A stretch of DNA of 64,000 nucleotides, from assembly GCF_003480915.1 (NCBI RefSeq), contig NZ_QUKD01000004.1, positions 1 through 64,000 on the forward strand, read 5' to 3'. Position 1 is the first letter of the stretch; each line of letters begins with the position of its first letter. This stretch comes from Parabacteroides sp. TM07-1AC. GTDB taxonomy: Bacteria > Bacteroidota > Bacteroidia > Bacteroidales > Tannerellaceae. The notes under the pieces were generated by a model. That model saw nothing but the letters and a program-made list of their open reading frames with translations. It was not told the DNA's origin and made no database searches. A program made the translations under genes and the position numbers. Shown here one piece after another: positions 16,006 to 24,082 of the stretch.

Positions 16006-16599
16006 TCACCGTATCCGTATATATTCCGAATACTTGATTTCTACATACGGGTTGTCACTGGAAATGGACTGATGGATAGCCTTTACACGCTTCCAGAACC
16101 ACCATCCCTTGTATTCTACCCAAACCGCCTGATTGAGGGTTACCGGAACTTTGATGTCGCCTTTGAGCCGTTTGTTCTCGATCAACCCGGTAAGTTGGAT
16201 ATACGGTGTAACCATCACCACCTTCTGCCGCAGCAACGGAACGGTATCACGGATAATGAGCGTGTCGCGGATGGCGGCATCTATCGGGGCTTTCACTTCG
16301 ACTTCATGCCGTGCAGCCGCTTCGAGGTTCTTGATTTTCACGCCTAGCCTTTCGATGGTCTCGGCATCCTTGACACGGAACTCTTTATACTCATCTATGG
16401 TCAGCCGCAGTGCCTTGGCATCGAGGGCCATCGTCGCTGAATCGATCTGCATCCGCTTCACATCGGAAAGCAGTGCGGTGCTGTTCATGCGGAATCGGTC
16501 GCGTTCTTCCGTGAGGCGTATTGTCCGTCGGTGCTGCAACCAGAGGATGCCGCCAAGCAGCAGCACGGCAACCAGAAGTATTCTGCTTAATCTACTCAT
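16006..16599 (-). CDS. DUF6549-like phage protein (TM plus coiled coil, spanin-like)
   Basis: Started at MSRLSRILLVAVLLLGG, the protein has 197 residues with one N-terminal membrane segment and a long helical/coiled-coil region (LTEERDRFRMN to EVKAPIDAAIRD). A conserved C-terminal region follows (IIRDTVPLLRQKVVMVTPYI, LKGDIKVPVTLNQAVWVEYK, SDNPYVEIKYSEYIRIR). I recall this C-terminus from small proteins in the lysis modules of Bacteroides phages (DUF6549). The layout, an inner-membrane anchor with a periplasmic coiled coil, would suit a spanin-type role, but that is inference. It is the last phage gene before the cassette array. Confidence 0.7.
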   Translation of the reverse strand: MSRLSRILLVAVLLLGGILWLQHRRTIRLTEERDRFRMNSTALLSDVKRMQIDSATMALDAKALRLTIDEYKEFRVKDAETIERLGVKIKNLEAAARHEVEVKAPIDAAIRDTLIIRDTVPLLRQKVVMVTPYIQLTGLIENKRLKGDIKVPVTLNQAVWVEYKGWWFWKRVKAIHQSISSDNPYVEIKYSEYIRIR

Positions 16600-16798
16600 A
16601 TGATACTGATTCTTCGGGGATGAACCATAGAAATTCATCCATATAGATTTCTTCCAACAATACAAGACCACCCCGGTTCTTTTTTCGGTTCTGCGAGAGG
16701 TCTTCAACGACCAGTCCACGGCGGCCGACCAGTTCGTCCAACCTCATTTCGGAGAGTCCAGGCGAAGCGATGATGGTGATGTATGCATTCTTTTTCAT
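16592..16798 (-). CDS. Small hypothetical phage protein
   Basis: Started at MKKNAYITIIASPGL, the protein has 68 residues. No membrane segment; acidic C-terminus (LLEEIYMDEFLWFIPEES). Its end overlaps the start of the next gene by 8 bases. Unrecognised. Confidence 0.55.
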   Translation of the reverse strand: MKKNAYITIIASPGLSEMRLDELVGRRGLVVEDLSQNRKKNRGGLVLLEEIYMDEFLWFIPEESVSYE

Positions 16799-16820
16799 AA
16801 CTGGTCTTTCCACGATGTTT

Positions 16821-17120
16821 TTACTTGTGCGTTCCCTGACATTTGAGAAGTTCACGGATATCGGCACGGATTTCGTGCAGGTCATTTTGTACCGTGTTGA
16901 GCTGCATCATGGTTGCCTCGAACACGGACTTGTCCAGCTTCATGGCGTTGATGCGGTCATACTGGTTCTTGATTTCCACTTCCAAACCGATACATTTGGT
17001 CTCCAGTTCTGCAATCTGGGCCGTGTTGTTGACATGCTGTATGTACAGTGTCAGCGAGAATGAGAGTACCACGACGATAATCTTGAAGTACTTCATTACA
17101 AATTCCTTGAGTTGTTCCAT
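16821..17120 (-). CDS. Small TM plus coiled-coil phage protein
   Basis: A 99-residue protein with one N-terminal membrane segment (about 12-28, FKIIVVVLSFSLTLYI) followed by a heptad-like helix (AELETKCIGLEVEIKNQYDR to LHEIRADIREL). Together with its membrane neighbours it forms a cluster next to the small-terminase-like gene, as in the lysis modules of other Bacteroides phages. Role unproven. Confidence 0.6.
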   Translation of the reverse strand: MEQLKEFVMKYFKIIVVVLSFSLTLYIQHVNNTAQIAELETKCIGLEVEIKNQYDRINAMKLDKSVFEATMMQLNTVQNDLHEIRADIRELLKCQGTHK

Positions 17121-17123
17121 ATC

Positions 17124-17282
17124 TTATTCCATTAAAAGTGAGAATGCATCCCTGATAGCCCTCAGCAGAGCCTCGGCTGCCGTACTATCCCGGAACCCAT
17201 AGATGACAAGCGCGATCATCATTGCCAGATAGACCCACCAGGCGATTTCTTCCTTAGTGATTTTACGTTTCCGCTTCGCCAT
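17124..17282 (-). CDS. 52-residue membrane protein (holin-like candidate)
   Basis: The gene reads MAKRKRKITKEEIAWWVY, a hydrophobic stretch (LAMMIALVIYGF) and an amphipathic C-terminal helix ending in SLLME. It overlaps the end of the upstream small-terminase-like gene by 20 bases and stops 3 bases before the next start, so it fits the tight spacing of this operon. A basic N-terminus with a single TM is compatible with a small holin or anti-holin, but the sequence does not establish that. Confidence 0.6.
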   Translation of the reverse strand: MAKRKRKITKEEIAWWVYLAMMIALVIYGFRDSTAAEALLRAIRDAFSLLME

Positions 17283-17784
17283 CTTTTACAGGATTTTGGG
17301 GTACGATTACATTGAAGATAACATTGCCGTCACTGCCCTCGATACACAGGCGGTTCTCCTCCTTGTGCTTGATGGGGAAAATATCCATCAGCGCCTTGGC
17401 GGCATTGACCGATACAGCCCTGAGCGGTGCCGGAGAGAGCGGCACACCGAAACGGTCGGTATAATCCGAAGCGGCCGTCTCGTCCATGATGGCTTTGAGT
17501 GTCTCGGTCACCTGCAGTTTTACGGCCATCGTCTCCATCTCGAACCGTTCCGAGGAGAGCAATGCCTTGATATGTGCCAGCACATGCGGTTTGTTCATCA
17601 GGTAATTGGCCGAAGCATACGGGTTCTTCACCGTATCCTCACCGAATACCTCCACAAAGCATTTTTTCGGCCGTCCGGCATATTCCAGCCCGCCGTTCAC
17701 ATAGAGGTTGCAGAATTGCAGCTCCTGTTCCGTGAGCGGTTTCTCTTCCGGCCTATCCTGCGTGTTCGTTATCTTGTCTGACAT
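17263..17784 (-). CDS. Small terminase subunit-like protein
   Basis: A 173-residue protein. The N-terminal region PLTEQELQFCNLYVNG, a helical stretch with KKCFVEVFGED, then NPYASANYLMNKPHVLAHIK fits the phage small-terminase pattern (TxxQ..F...Y, repeated helices, A...L..P.V...I). The middle (LQVTETLKAIMDETAASDY, AKALMDIFPI) is consistent with the usual oligomerisation part. It would recognise viral DNA for packaging. No large terminase follows on the left side; if present it must lie outside the window, as it would in a circularly permuted or integrated genome. Confidence 0.65.
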   Translation of the reverse strand: MSDKITNTQDRPEEKPLTEQELQFCNLYVNGGLEYAGRPKKCFVEVFGEDTVKNPYASANYLMNKPHVLAHIKALLSSERFEMETMAVKLQVTETLKAIMDETAASDYTDRFGVPLSPAPLRAVSVNAAKALMDIFPIKHKEENRLCIEGSDGNVIFNVIVPQNPVKDGEAET

Positions 17785-18112
17785 CGGTTCTTCCTTCCTT
17801 TTCTGAAAGAGTAGCGGGTTTGTATCCCGGAGGTTTTACAAAATCCGCCTTTTCATTGAGCAACTGCTCCATTAATGCGTCATAGAATACCTGGGCCAAC
17901 GCATCGGCACACGCCTCCGCATCCGCCAGCGAGTTGATGAGCCGCAGGTTGAACTTGATTTCCAGGTCGTAGCCCGATATGAACGCCATCAGTTCGTTCC
18001 CGTCATAACCCAGCGCCCCGTAGGTCATCCGGTCCGCCGTACGGAATGTAATGGTCTCTGGAATCTGTTCCCGGTCAATGCCTTGGGCTTCCTTATTCGT
18101 GTCCATACTCAT
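17753..18112 (-). CDS. Hypothetical phage protein
   Basis: A 119-residue soluble protein with a central helical region (LEIKFNLRLINSLADAEACA, DALAQVFYDALMEQLL) and a polar C-terminus. It starts on the ATGA that ends the exonuclease gene and overlaps the small-terminase-like gene by 32 bases. No recognised family. Confidence 0.6.
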   Translation of the reverse strand: MSMDTNKEAQGIDREQIPETITFRTADRMTYGALGYDGNELMAFISGYDLEIKFNLRLINSLADAEACADALAQVFYDALMEQLLNEKADFVKPPGYKPATLSEKEGRTDVRQDNEHAG

Positions 18113-18876
18113 ATCTTGAAATATTTACGGGTTTTCTCTTTCTTCTGCGTGGCGATTGCCGCCCCTTCCGTCTGGCGCAGACGGGAGGTATAGACCCCCA
18201 GGATGTCAAGCGTGGCCGTCACATCCGCAGCCGCATCGTGGGCATCGTCCAGTTCCACCCCCAATTTTGAGGCTACCAGTTCCAGTTTATACGAAGTAAC
18301 CTCCGGATCAGCGGCAAAAGCCAACCGTCCCATGGCAAGCGTGTCGATGTAGTGCGGCTGGAAGTTGCCGTAATAGTCCTTGGTTCCGGAAAAGGTCTTT
18401 TCAAACTCGGCGGCCAGTCCGGCATAGTTCATCAGCTGTTGCAGGAATCCGATGTCGAAAGCGATGTTCTGTCCGACCAGCACGGGCTTGCACTGATAGC
18501 CCTTCGAGAGGGTGCTGCGTTTGGCGAAGGCGATGACTTCTCCGGCGACTTTCTTCATGTCCACACCCTGTGTGCGCAGCATCTCCATGGTAATGGCGGA
18601 ATAGTCCAATGCCGTCTGTTCGTACTTCATCGGGACATATTCCGGTTCTTTCGCCTGTTCATGGCGGGTACGCAACACCTTGCGTCGGGGAAGCCCCGCG
18701 TCCTGTTTCCCGTAGGGGGTGATATACGCCTGATAGCGGTCGAATACCTGCCATGTGTCGAAACGGACGGCTTGCAGGGCGATCTGTGTACAGGCGCATT
18801 CACGGCAGTCCAGCCCTCCGGTCTCGAAGTCCAGCCCGATGCCTACATATATCTTCTGTTCTGTCTTGGGTGCCAT
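18109..18876 (-). CDS. DnaQ-like DEDDh 3'-5' exonuclease
   Basis: A 255-residue protein with all three exonuclease motifs: ExoI GLDFETGG (Asp16, Glu18), ExoII GQNIAFDIGFL, and ExoIII AHDAAADV (His213, Asp218), which makes it the DEDDh class of DNA polymerase III epsilon. It begins 6 bases after the C-terminal half of the polymerase alpha subunit, so it is probably the proofreading subunit for that polymerase. A Lys-rich tail follows the domain. Confidence 0.9.
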   Translation of the reverse strand: MAPKTEQKIYVGIGLDFETGGLDCRECACTQIALQAVRFDTWQVFDRYQAYITPYGKQDAGLPRRKVLRTRHEQAKEPEYVPMKYEQTALDYSAITMEMLRTQGVDMKKVAGEVIAFAKRSTLSKGYQCKPVLVGQNIAFDIGFLQQLMNYAGLAAEFEKTFSGTKDYYGNFQPHYIDTLAMGRLAFAADPEVTSYKLELVASKLGVELDDAHDAAADVTATLDILGVYTSRLRQTEGAAIATQKKEKTRKYFKI

Positions 18877-18882
18877 ATCTTT

Positions 18883-21060
18883 TCAGGATTGAATGAATAA
18901 CAATGAGTTCTTATAGGTCTGTAATGTATTGCATCCGTTGTAGTCGCTGTAACGGATGACGGCCGTGAGGATGACCACCCGGTCTTTGAGCGACTGTATC
19001 TCGGCGCGGTGTTCCATGTAATAGTCGTTCCAGCATACACATTCCGCCAGACGGTTGTTCTGGGAGAGTGTCAGCTTGGCGAAACGCTTCCGGCTTCCCG
19101 TCTCCCTGTCCTTGTAGGTATGTTCGGTTACATCCACCACCGTGGCGCAGACAGTCGCACGCCTGCCGTCGTTCTCGTCCCGTGCTACCTCGTCCAGGGT
19201 CAGGTAAGAGGCTTTTCCCTTGACCTGCCTGCGGGCTTCCGAATTGTCGAAGATGCGGCGATAATCGATGCTGCCTATACCCGACACGGCAATCTGCTGC
19301 TGCGACCAGAAGAAATGCCGCCCGCGCATGTCCTGCGGGAAGTCTTTTTCAGAAAGGGAGAATCCCAGTTCCCGTGCTGCGCGTTCGAGCAGCGCGCAGC
19401 GTTCGGTAACCGCCCCGACTTTTTCGATACGGTCGAAGCATCCGGCAAGGATCATGTGCTTGACATGCCGGGCGTTCACGGGGACTTTCACGGCCTCTTC
19501 CGCGTTGTCGGGGTCGTCCCAGTAACTGTATTTCTTGAGTTTGTAACGGAATATGCGGTGGATGAAGTTCTCGATACCGGTATATGCCCCGCCCCGGTCG
19601 CGTTCCGTGACGATGTATTCCACTGTCTTGACACCGACCTGTTTGATACGGGTAAGCGACCAGAAGATTTCATCGGTGGCATAGTCGGTGAAGAACTCCG
19701 TCCCGGAGCGGTTGATGTCCGGCGGCACGATCTTGGCCGACGAGCAGCGTTCCATCTCCGCCATCAACGAAGGAATCTCCTTGTCGTCCGCCCATTGCAA
19801 TGCCACCGTGTAGAATGCCGAGGGGTAATTGGCCTTGAGCCATGCCCCGCAATAGGCTGTAAGGGCGTATGCCGCGGCATGGGAACGGTTGAACGAATAT
19901 TTCCCGGCCACCTCTATCTTGTGCCAGATTTCCTCCGCCTCATAGTCCGGGCATCCGTTCCCGACGGCTCCGGCAATGAAATCCGCCTTCAGCGTGGCCA
20001 TCAGGTCGGCTTTCTTCTTTCCTATGGCCTTGCGCAGATAGTCGGTCTTCCCGAGGTCGAATCCCCCGAGCGTATGGGCAACGGACATGAACTGCTCCTG
20101 GTAGACCATGATTCCGAAAGTGTTCTTCGTTGCTTCATAACAGCCGTAGTTATAGACCGGGGCCACTTCGCCACGCCTGAAACGGACATAATCATCGGTG
20201 GCGCCGATGTCGAGTGTGGCGGGACGGTACAGGGCATTGATGGCGATCAGGTCCTCGATACACTCCGGCTGTACATCCTGGATAAACCGGGTAATACCCG
20301 GCGAAGAGAACTGGAACACATTCTGCGTGTTGCCGTCCGAGAGCAGCCGGTAGGTCTTCCCGTCTTCCAGCATATCCTGCGTAATACGCCCGATAGTGAG
20401 TTCCTGCCCGAAATTCCGGTTGACCAACGCGATGACGGCACTCAGTTTGGCAAGTTCCTTTGTCGCCAGCACATCCTCCTTCAACAATCCGATCTCATCG
20501 ACCGAATAGCCGTCGAACTCCGATACCAGTGCCCCGTCCATCTTACGGACCGGCAGGAAATCGAAGCATTCGGCGGGCCTGCCGTCCCGCATGTCCGGTG
20601 TGACAACGATGGCCGAGGCGTGTATGGAGGCCGCTTTGGGCTGTCCGAGCAATCCTTGCACGTCCTCGATGACCAGCGGATAGGTCTGGATAAAGTCCCG
20701 AAGTTTTCTGTTGGATGCAGCCTGTCTGAACAGTCCTGTCCAGTCCGTGCCGTCATCTATCATGGCGGTAATATAGTTCACGATGGAGTGAGGCACGCGG
20801 TGTACGCGGGCCACGTCCTTCAACGCGGCTTTCAGTTTCATCGTGGTAAAGGTGCCGGCGGAAAAGACACGCTGGCGGCCGTCTGCGTTGTACCGTTCTT
20901 CCAGGTAATCCTTGATCTCCTGCCGCCGGTCGGAGGCATAGTCGACATCTATATCTGGCAGCGAAGCGTGGCCGCCTTCCGTCAGTCCTTTGTCCACAAA
21001 GGCATCCATGACCGTCAGCGGCCCGTCTGCTTTCCTGATTCTTATATGTGTTACTTTCAT
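18883..21060 (-). CDS. dnaE: DNA polymerase III alpha subunit, C-terminal half (split gene)
   Basis: The start MKVTHIRIRK overlaps the HNH stop codon (ATGA). The 725-residue protein begins with about 33 residues that have no counterpart in ordinary DnaE and end in GGHAS. It then enters the palm at LPDIDVDY (catalytic Asp36 and Asp38). The third acidic residue sits in LLKEDVLATKEL. Further DnaE blocks follow: NVFQFSSPGITRFI, LIAINALYRPA, GIMVYQEQ, DYLRKAIGKKKADLM, NRSHAAAYALTAY and IVPPDIN, then an HhH-like region and an OB-fold-like C-terminus (VCATVVDVTEH). It lacks the PHP domain and the thumb-side GRGSAGGS motif, which are encoded upstream in the N-terminal half. Confidence 0.9.
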   Translation of the reverse strand: MKVTHIRIRKADGPLTVMDAFVDKGLTEGGHASLPDIDVDYASDRRQEIKDYLEERYNADGRQRVFSAGTFTTMKLKAALKDVARVHRVPHSIVNYITAMIDDGTDWTGLFRQAASNRKLRDFIQTYPLVIEDVQGLLGQPKAASIHASAIVVTPDMRDGRPAECFDFLPVRKMDGALVSEFDGYSVDEIGLLKEDVLATKELAKLSAVIALVNRNFGQELTIGRITQDMLEDGKTYRLLSDGNTQNVFQFSSPGITRFIQDVQPECIEDLIAINALYRPATLDIGATDDYVRFRRGEVAPVYNYGCYEATKNTFGIMVYQEQFMSVAHTLGGFDLGKTDYLRKAIGKKKADLMATLKADFIAGAVGNGCPDYEAEEIWHKIEVAGKYSFNRSHAAAYALTAYCGAWLKANYPSAFYTVALQWADDKEIPSLMAEMERCSSAKIVPPDINRSGTEFFTDYATDEIFWSLTRIKQVGVKTVEYIVTERDRGGAYTGIENFIHRIFRYKLKKYSYWDDPDNAEEAVKVPVNARHVKHMILAGCFDRIEKVGAVTERCALLERAARELGFSLSEKDFPQDMRGRHFFWSQQQIAVSGIGSIDYRRIFDNSEARRQVKGKASYLTLDEVARDENDGRRATVCATVVDVTEHTYKDRETGSRKRFAKLTLSQNNRLAECVCWNDYYMEHRAEIQSLKDRVVILTAVIRYSDYNGCNTLQTYKNSLLFIQS

Positions 21061-21599
21061 CTGATATATTTCTTGTATCGTATTATCGCGCTTACCGTCT
21101 GGCGGCTGACACCGTACTGTTTTGCCAGGCTGTTCTGGGAAGCCTGGCCGGAGGAATACCTCACCCGTATCTCTTCCGCCTGCCCGTTGGTCAGTTTGGC
21201 GTTCACGCTTTTCTCGCCGTAATCCCGTTTGAGGCCACCCGCTATGGCATGTTCCATATTCCGCTGGTGCGTACACATTTCCAGGTTATCCGCACGGTTG
21301 TTGTCGCGGTTCCCGTCGATATGGTTCACCTCCAGTCCCGGATTCCAGTCGGGCAGGAAGTGCTGTGCCACCAGACGGTGCACGGAGAACTTCTTTCCGA
21401 CACCGCCCTTGTAGAGTCGGACACAGTCATAGAGCGAAGTCGTCCCACACCAATGACACATGATACGTTCGGGTTGTGTCCAGGTGATACCGTCATGCGA
21501 AACTTGCCGTTCCAGACTCTTGACACGCCCGAGGTTGCTGATCTTGTACTTTCCTTCATAGTTCTTGATATCCACCCAGATTTCCCGGGTGTCAGCCAT
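21057..21599 (-). CDS. Free-standing HNH homing endonuclease (NUMOD4-HNH)
   Basis: A 180-residue protein. The N-terminal NUMOD4 motif is IWVDIKNYEGKYKISNLG (residues 7-24) with GRVKSLER. The HNH core is VHRLVAQHFLP and VNHIDGNRDNN, then NLEMCTHQRN. The C-terminus has a helix-turn-helix (NSLAKQYGVSRQTVSAIIR) for target binding. It starts inside the end of the methyltransferase gene and its stop overlaps the start of the polymerase C-half. A homing endonuclease exactly at the break of a split polymerase gene points to past or present invasion of this site. Confidence 0.9.
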   Translation of the reverse strand: MADTREIWVDIKNYEGKYKISNLGRVKSLERQVSHDGITWTQPERIMCHWCGTTSLYDCVRLYKGGVGKKFSVHRLVAQHFLPDWNPGLEVNHIDGNRDNNRADNLEMCTHQRNMEHAIAGGLKRDYGEKSVNAKLTNGQAEEIRVRYSSGQASQNSLAKQYGVSRQTVSAIIRYKKYIR

Positions 21600-22359
21600 G
21601 GGTTATACGGTTTAGTGCTGTCTGAAAAATTCCCAGGTCTATCTCCACGCCGATGAACCGGCGTCCCGTATTCCGGCAGGCCACGGCTGTACTGCCGCTG
21701 CCCATCGCAAAGTCGAGGACGATGTCTCCTTCGTCGGTGTAGGTGCGTATCAGGTATTCCAGCAGGGCGACAGGTTTCTGTGTCGCGTGCAGGCAGGAGA
21801 GCTGCTTGTCCGTCTTGAATTTCAGCACACTGCGCGGATAGCGTTCCGTGGATATGTAATCCCGGAAATTATCGTGCTTCCGGTATATCTCGCCGGCATC
21901 GCATTTCCGCTGATGTTCGGCCATCACGACCTTGCGCTTGTGCCCGTCCGTCTTGATCGGATGATACTTCGGCAACCTGTCGTAAAAGACCAGAATGTCC
22001 TCGTGCGCCTTCATCGGCATACGCCTGGCGTTTAGGAAGCCTGTCGCCTGCGTCTTCTCCCATACCCAGGCATACCGCAGCCTGCGGAGATTGGAGCTGC
22101 CCAGCAGGCTCGTAAAAGGATGCTGGCAGAACAGCAGTACGGGAGTGTCAGGTCTGGATATGCCCTGTACAGCATTCCACATCCCGGGGATGTCTATCAC
22201 GGCGTCCCATCGACAATGTGTCGTACCGTATGGAGGGTCTGACAATACCATGTCGGCAGTGATGCCTTCTTCAGCCAGCAGGGGCAGCACATCGAGTGCA
22301 TCGCCCCGGTAAAGGTCGCAACCGTCATAGGGACGGTGGTGTTCGTAGGTCGGATTCAT
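21592..22359 (-). CDS. DNA methyltransferase (beta-class, N6-adenine/N4-cytosine type)
   Basis: A 255-residue protein with the catalytic motif IV SDPPYG (residues 40-45) in the N-terminal third and the SAM-binding motif I LDFAMGSGST (about 215-224) near the C-terminus, the order of beta-class amino-methyltransferases. HATQKPVALLEYLIRTY before motif I is also typical. No restriction enzyme lies beside it, so it is probably a solitary phage methyltransferase that protects phage DNA or marks the homing site. It overlaps the polymerase N-half by 35 bases and the HNH gene by 8. Confidence 0.9.
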   Translation of the reverse strand: MNPTYEHHRPYDGCDLYRGDALDVLPLLAEEGITADMVLSDPPYGTTHCRWDAVIDIPGMWNAVQGISRPDTPVLLFCQHPFTSLLGSSNLRRLRYAWVWEKTQATGFLNARRMPMKAHEDILVFYDRLPKYHPIKTDGHKRKVVMAEHQRKCDAGEIYRKHDNFRDYISTERYPRSVLKFKTDKQLSCLHATQKPVALLEYLIRTYTDEGDIVLDFAMGSGSTAVACRNTGRRFIGVEIDLGIFQTALNRITHG

Positions 22360-24082
22360 GGGTTTCGAGTTCCTTTAGGTTCCACAAGCAATCTCGGCGG
22401 TCAAAAAGGATTTCGTCGCCACACATCAATTCATCTGCGTATATCGTCCGCTCTTCTCCGTTACGGATTACCCGCATCCGGGCATCCGTGCACAGACGGT
22501 AAGTCTTGCCTTCAGATTCCATCTCCACATAGCGTTCGCCCTTGCCGAGTGTGATGTCCGGGGCAAGCACCGTCAGTTCGTCTTTCCAGCTGAGCCCGCA
22601 GCGTTCCGGCACGAGGAAGCGCGAGAAGATAAGGTCGTATTTCAGCGGGTCGATGGAGGTTATGCCAAGCAAGTAGGAAACCAGCGAGCCCCCGGCGGAA
22701 CCGCGACCTATACCAGTTGCGATGCCTCTCCGGTGCGCCTCCCGCACCATATCCCACTGCACCAGGAAATAGTCCACATTGTCGGTCGATTCAATGATAT
22801 AGACTTCCTCGTCCAGCCGTTCCCGATAGCGTTCCCGCTCCGGTTCCGGCACTTTCCGGTCCAGCCCGTCGTCAAGCAGTCGGAGGAACATCGTACGGCG
22901 GTCACCATACCGTTCCCGCTCTTCCGGTCGCATACGGTATTCCGGCATGAACATTCGCCCGGTCTCGAATGAGGCGTCCGCACGTCCGGCAATCTCCACC
23001 GTGGGACGGCACATGCGCCTAAACAGGGAATCGAAGTCCCATTGCCCGGAGAACAGAGGACGGAGCGTGTCATACAATTCATCCGCTGTCTTGAAATACT
23101 GGTCATCGCTCTGTTCATGGGCGGCTCCCGTGGCAATCTTGTTCACCACGATTCTGTACCCTGCATCGTCCTTGTCCATGTAGTAGCAGTCCGGAATCAG
23201 GACTGGTTCTACTGTAAATGAATCCGTGTCGGCATCATAACAGTTGCCGAAATAATATTTCAGGGCTTCTAGTTGCTCCCTGTCGATGCGGTCCGCCTTG
23301 TATTCGTTGGCGTCGACCTGGTAATAGACCGCTTCGGCACCTTTCCGGATACGCTTCACCTGTTTGGGGTGTCCGGCCATCCAGTAGACGGAACGGATGG
23401 CGAAAACCACCACACAACCTGCGGCATACATCAGCAGCTGTTCATAGCGGAGGGTGTTGTCTTCCGAATCGACCATGACGGCCCGTTGGATGCGCAGCAG
23501 ATTATGCAGCCCCTCGTTATCCAAGGCATAAATCTTCAGCCCGACACGTTCTTCTTCGTGCATCATTGTCAGCGAGTAGCCGAATATATGTTTCAGCCCG
23601 GTATTGGCGCACTCCTTCTGAAGGTTCAGCGTGGCGGCCATTGTATTGCGGTCGCAGATGCCGACAGCCGTATGCCCGAGCCATTTCGCCTTGCGGCACA
23701 AATCTTCCGGCGAGCAGCAGGCGTTCAGCAGCTCGTAGGAGGTATGGATGCCGAGGTTCACGAAAGGTACATCATGTACCGGAGGCTTGGGCCGGCCGAT
23801 ATATTTCAGCAGGTTGAAACGGAATTCTTCCCGCAGGTCATAGTAGTACCAGTTCCTGCCGAACGGGAAGGCCACATGGAAGATTCCTTCTTCCATCAGC
23901 ACATCCGGACTTTCCATCAGGTTGAACACGAGCTTGTCCCCGTCGCCGCGGAAGATGGATTCCACTCCCGACAGGTCGGCCGTGAAAAGCCGCCCGAAGC
24001 CGGGAATATCCACCACTTCCGTATCGACCGGGATATAGGTTATCCGTTGTGCATCGAGCCATGAGAAAAGTTCCTGTATCAT
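22325..24082 (-). CDS. dnaE: DNA polymerase III alpha subunit, N-terminal half with Hint-like tail (split gene)
   Basis: A 585-residue protein. A PHP domain (about 107-330) opens with FVNLGIHTSYELL, so the usual HxH metal motif is only half kept. The palm/thumb entry follows: DYFLVQWDMVREA, GIGRGSAGGSLVSYLLG (GRGSAGGS at 459-466) and DLIFSRFLVPER ending at 494. In ordinary DnaE the next residues are the catalytic PDFDxDF. Here a 91-residue tail begins with Cys495 instead; its part YVEMESEGKTYRLCTDARM then VIRNGEERT and YADELMCGDEILF resembles the second half of split-intein N-fragments. It starts on the ATGA ending the primase gene. Confidence 0.85.
   Translation of the reverse strand: MIQELFSWLDAQRITYIPVDTEVVDIPGFGRLFTADLSGVESIFRGDGDKLVFNLMESPDVLMEEGIFHVAFPFGRNWYYYDLREEFRFNLLKYIGRPKPPVHDVPFVNLGIHTSYELLNACCSPEDLCRKAKWLGHTAVGICDRNTMAATLNLQKECANTGLKHIFGYSLTMMHEEERVGLKIYALDNEGLHNLLRIQRAVMVDSEDNTLRYEQLLMYAAGCVVVFAIRSVYWMAGHPKQVKRIRKGAEAVYYQVDANEYKADRIDREQLEALKYYFGNCYDADTDSFTVEPVLIPDCYYMDKDDAGYRIVVNKIATGAAHEQSDDQYFKTADELYDTLRPLFSGQWDFDSLFRRMCRPTVEIAGRADASFETGRMFMPEYRMRPEERERYGDRRTMFLRLLDDGLDRKVPEPERERYRERLDEEVYIIESTDNVDYFLVQWDMVREAHRRGIATGIGRGSAGGSLVSYLLGITSIDPLKYDLIFSRFLVPERCGLSWKDELTVLAPDITLGKGERYVEMESEGKTYRLCTDARMRVIRNGEERTIYADELMCGDEILFDRRDCLWNLKELETHESDLRTPPSL

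Noticed and set aside
19009..21222. 737-codon open frame opposite the polymerase C-half
   Set aside because: Shadow frame produced by GC-rich codon use in the real gene; no recognisable domains and no start context. The same applies to the 840-codon frame opposite the fibre at 34.6-37.1 kb and the 581-codon frame at 43.7-45.4 kb.
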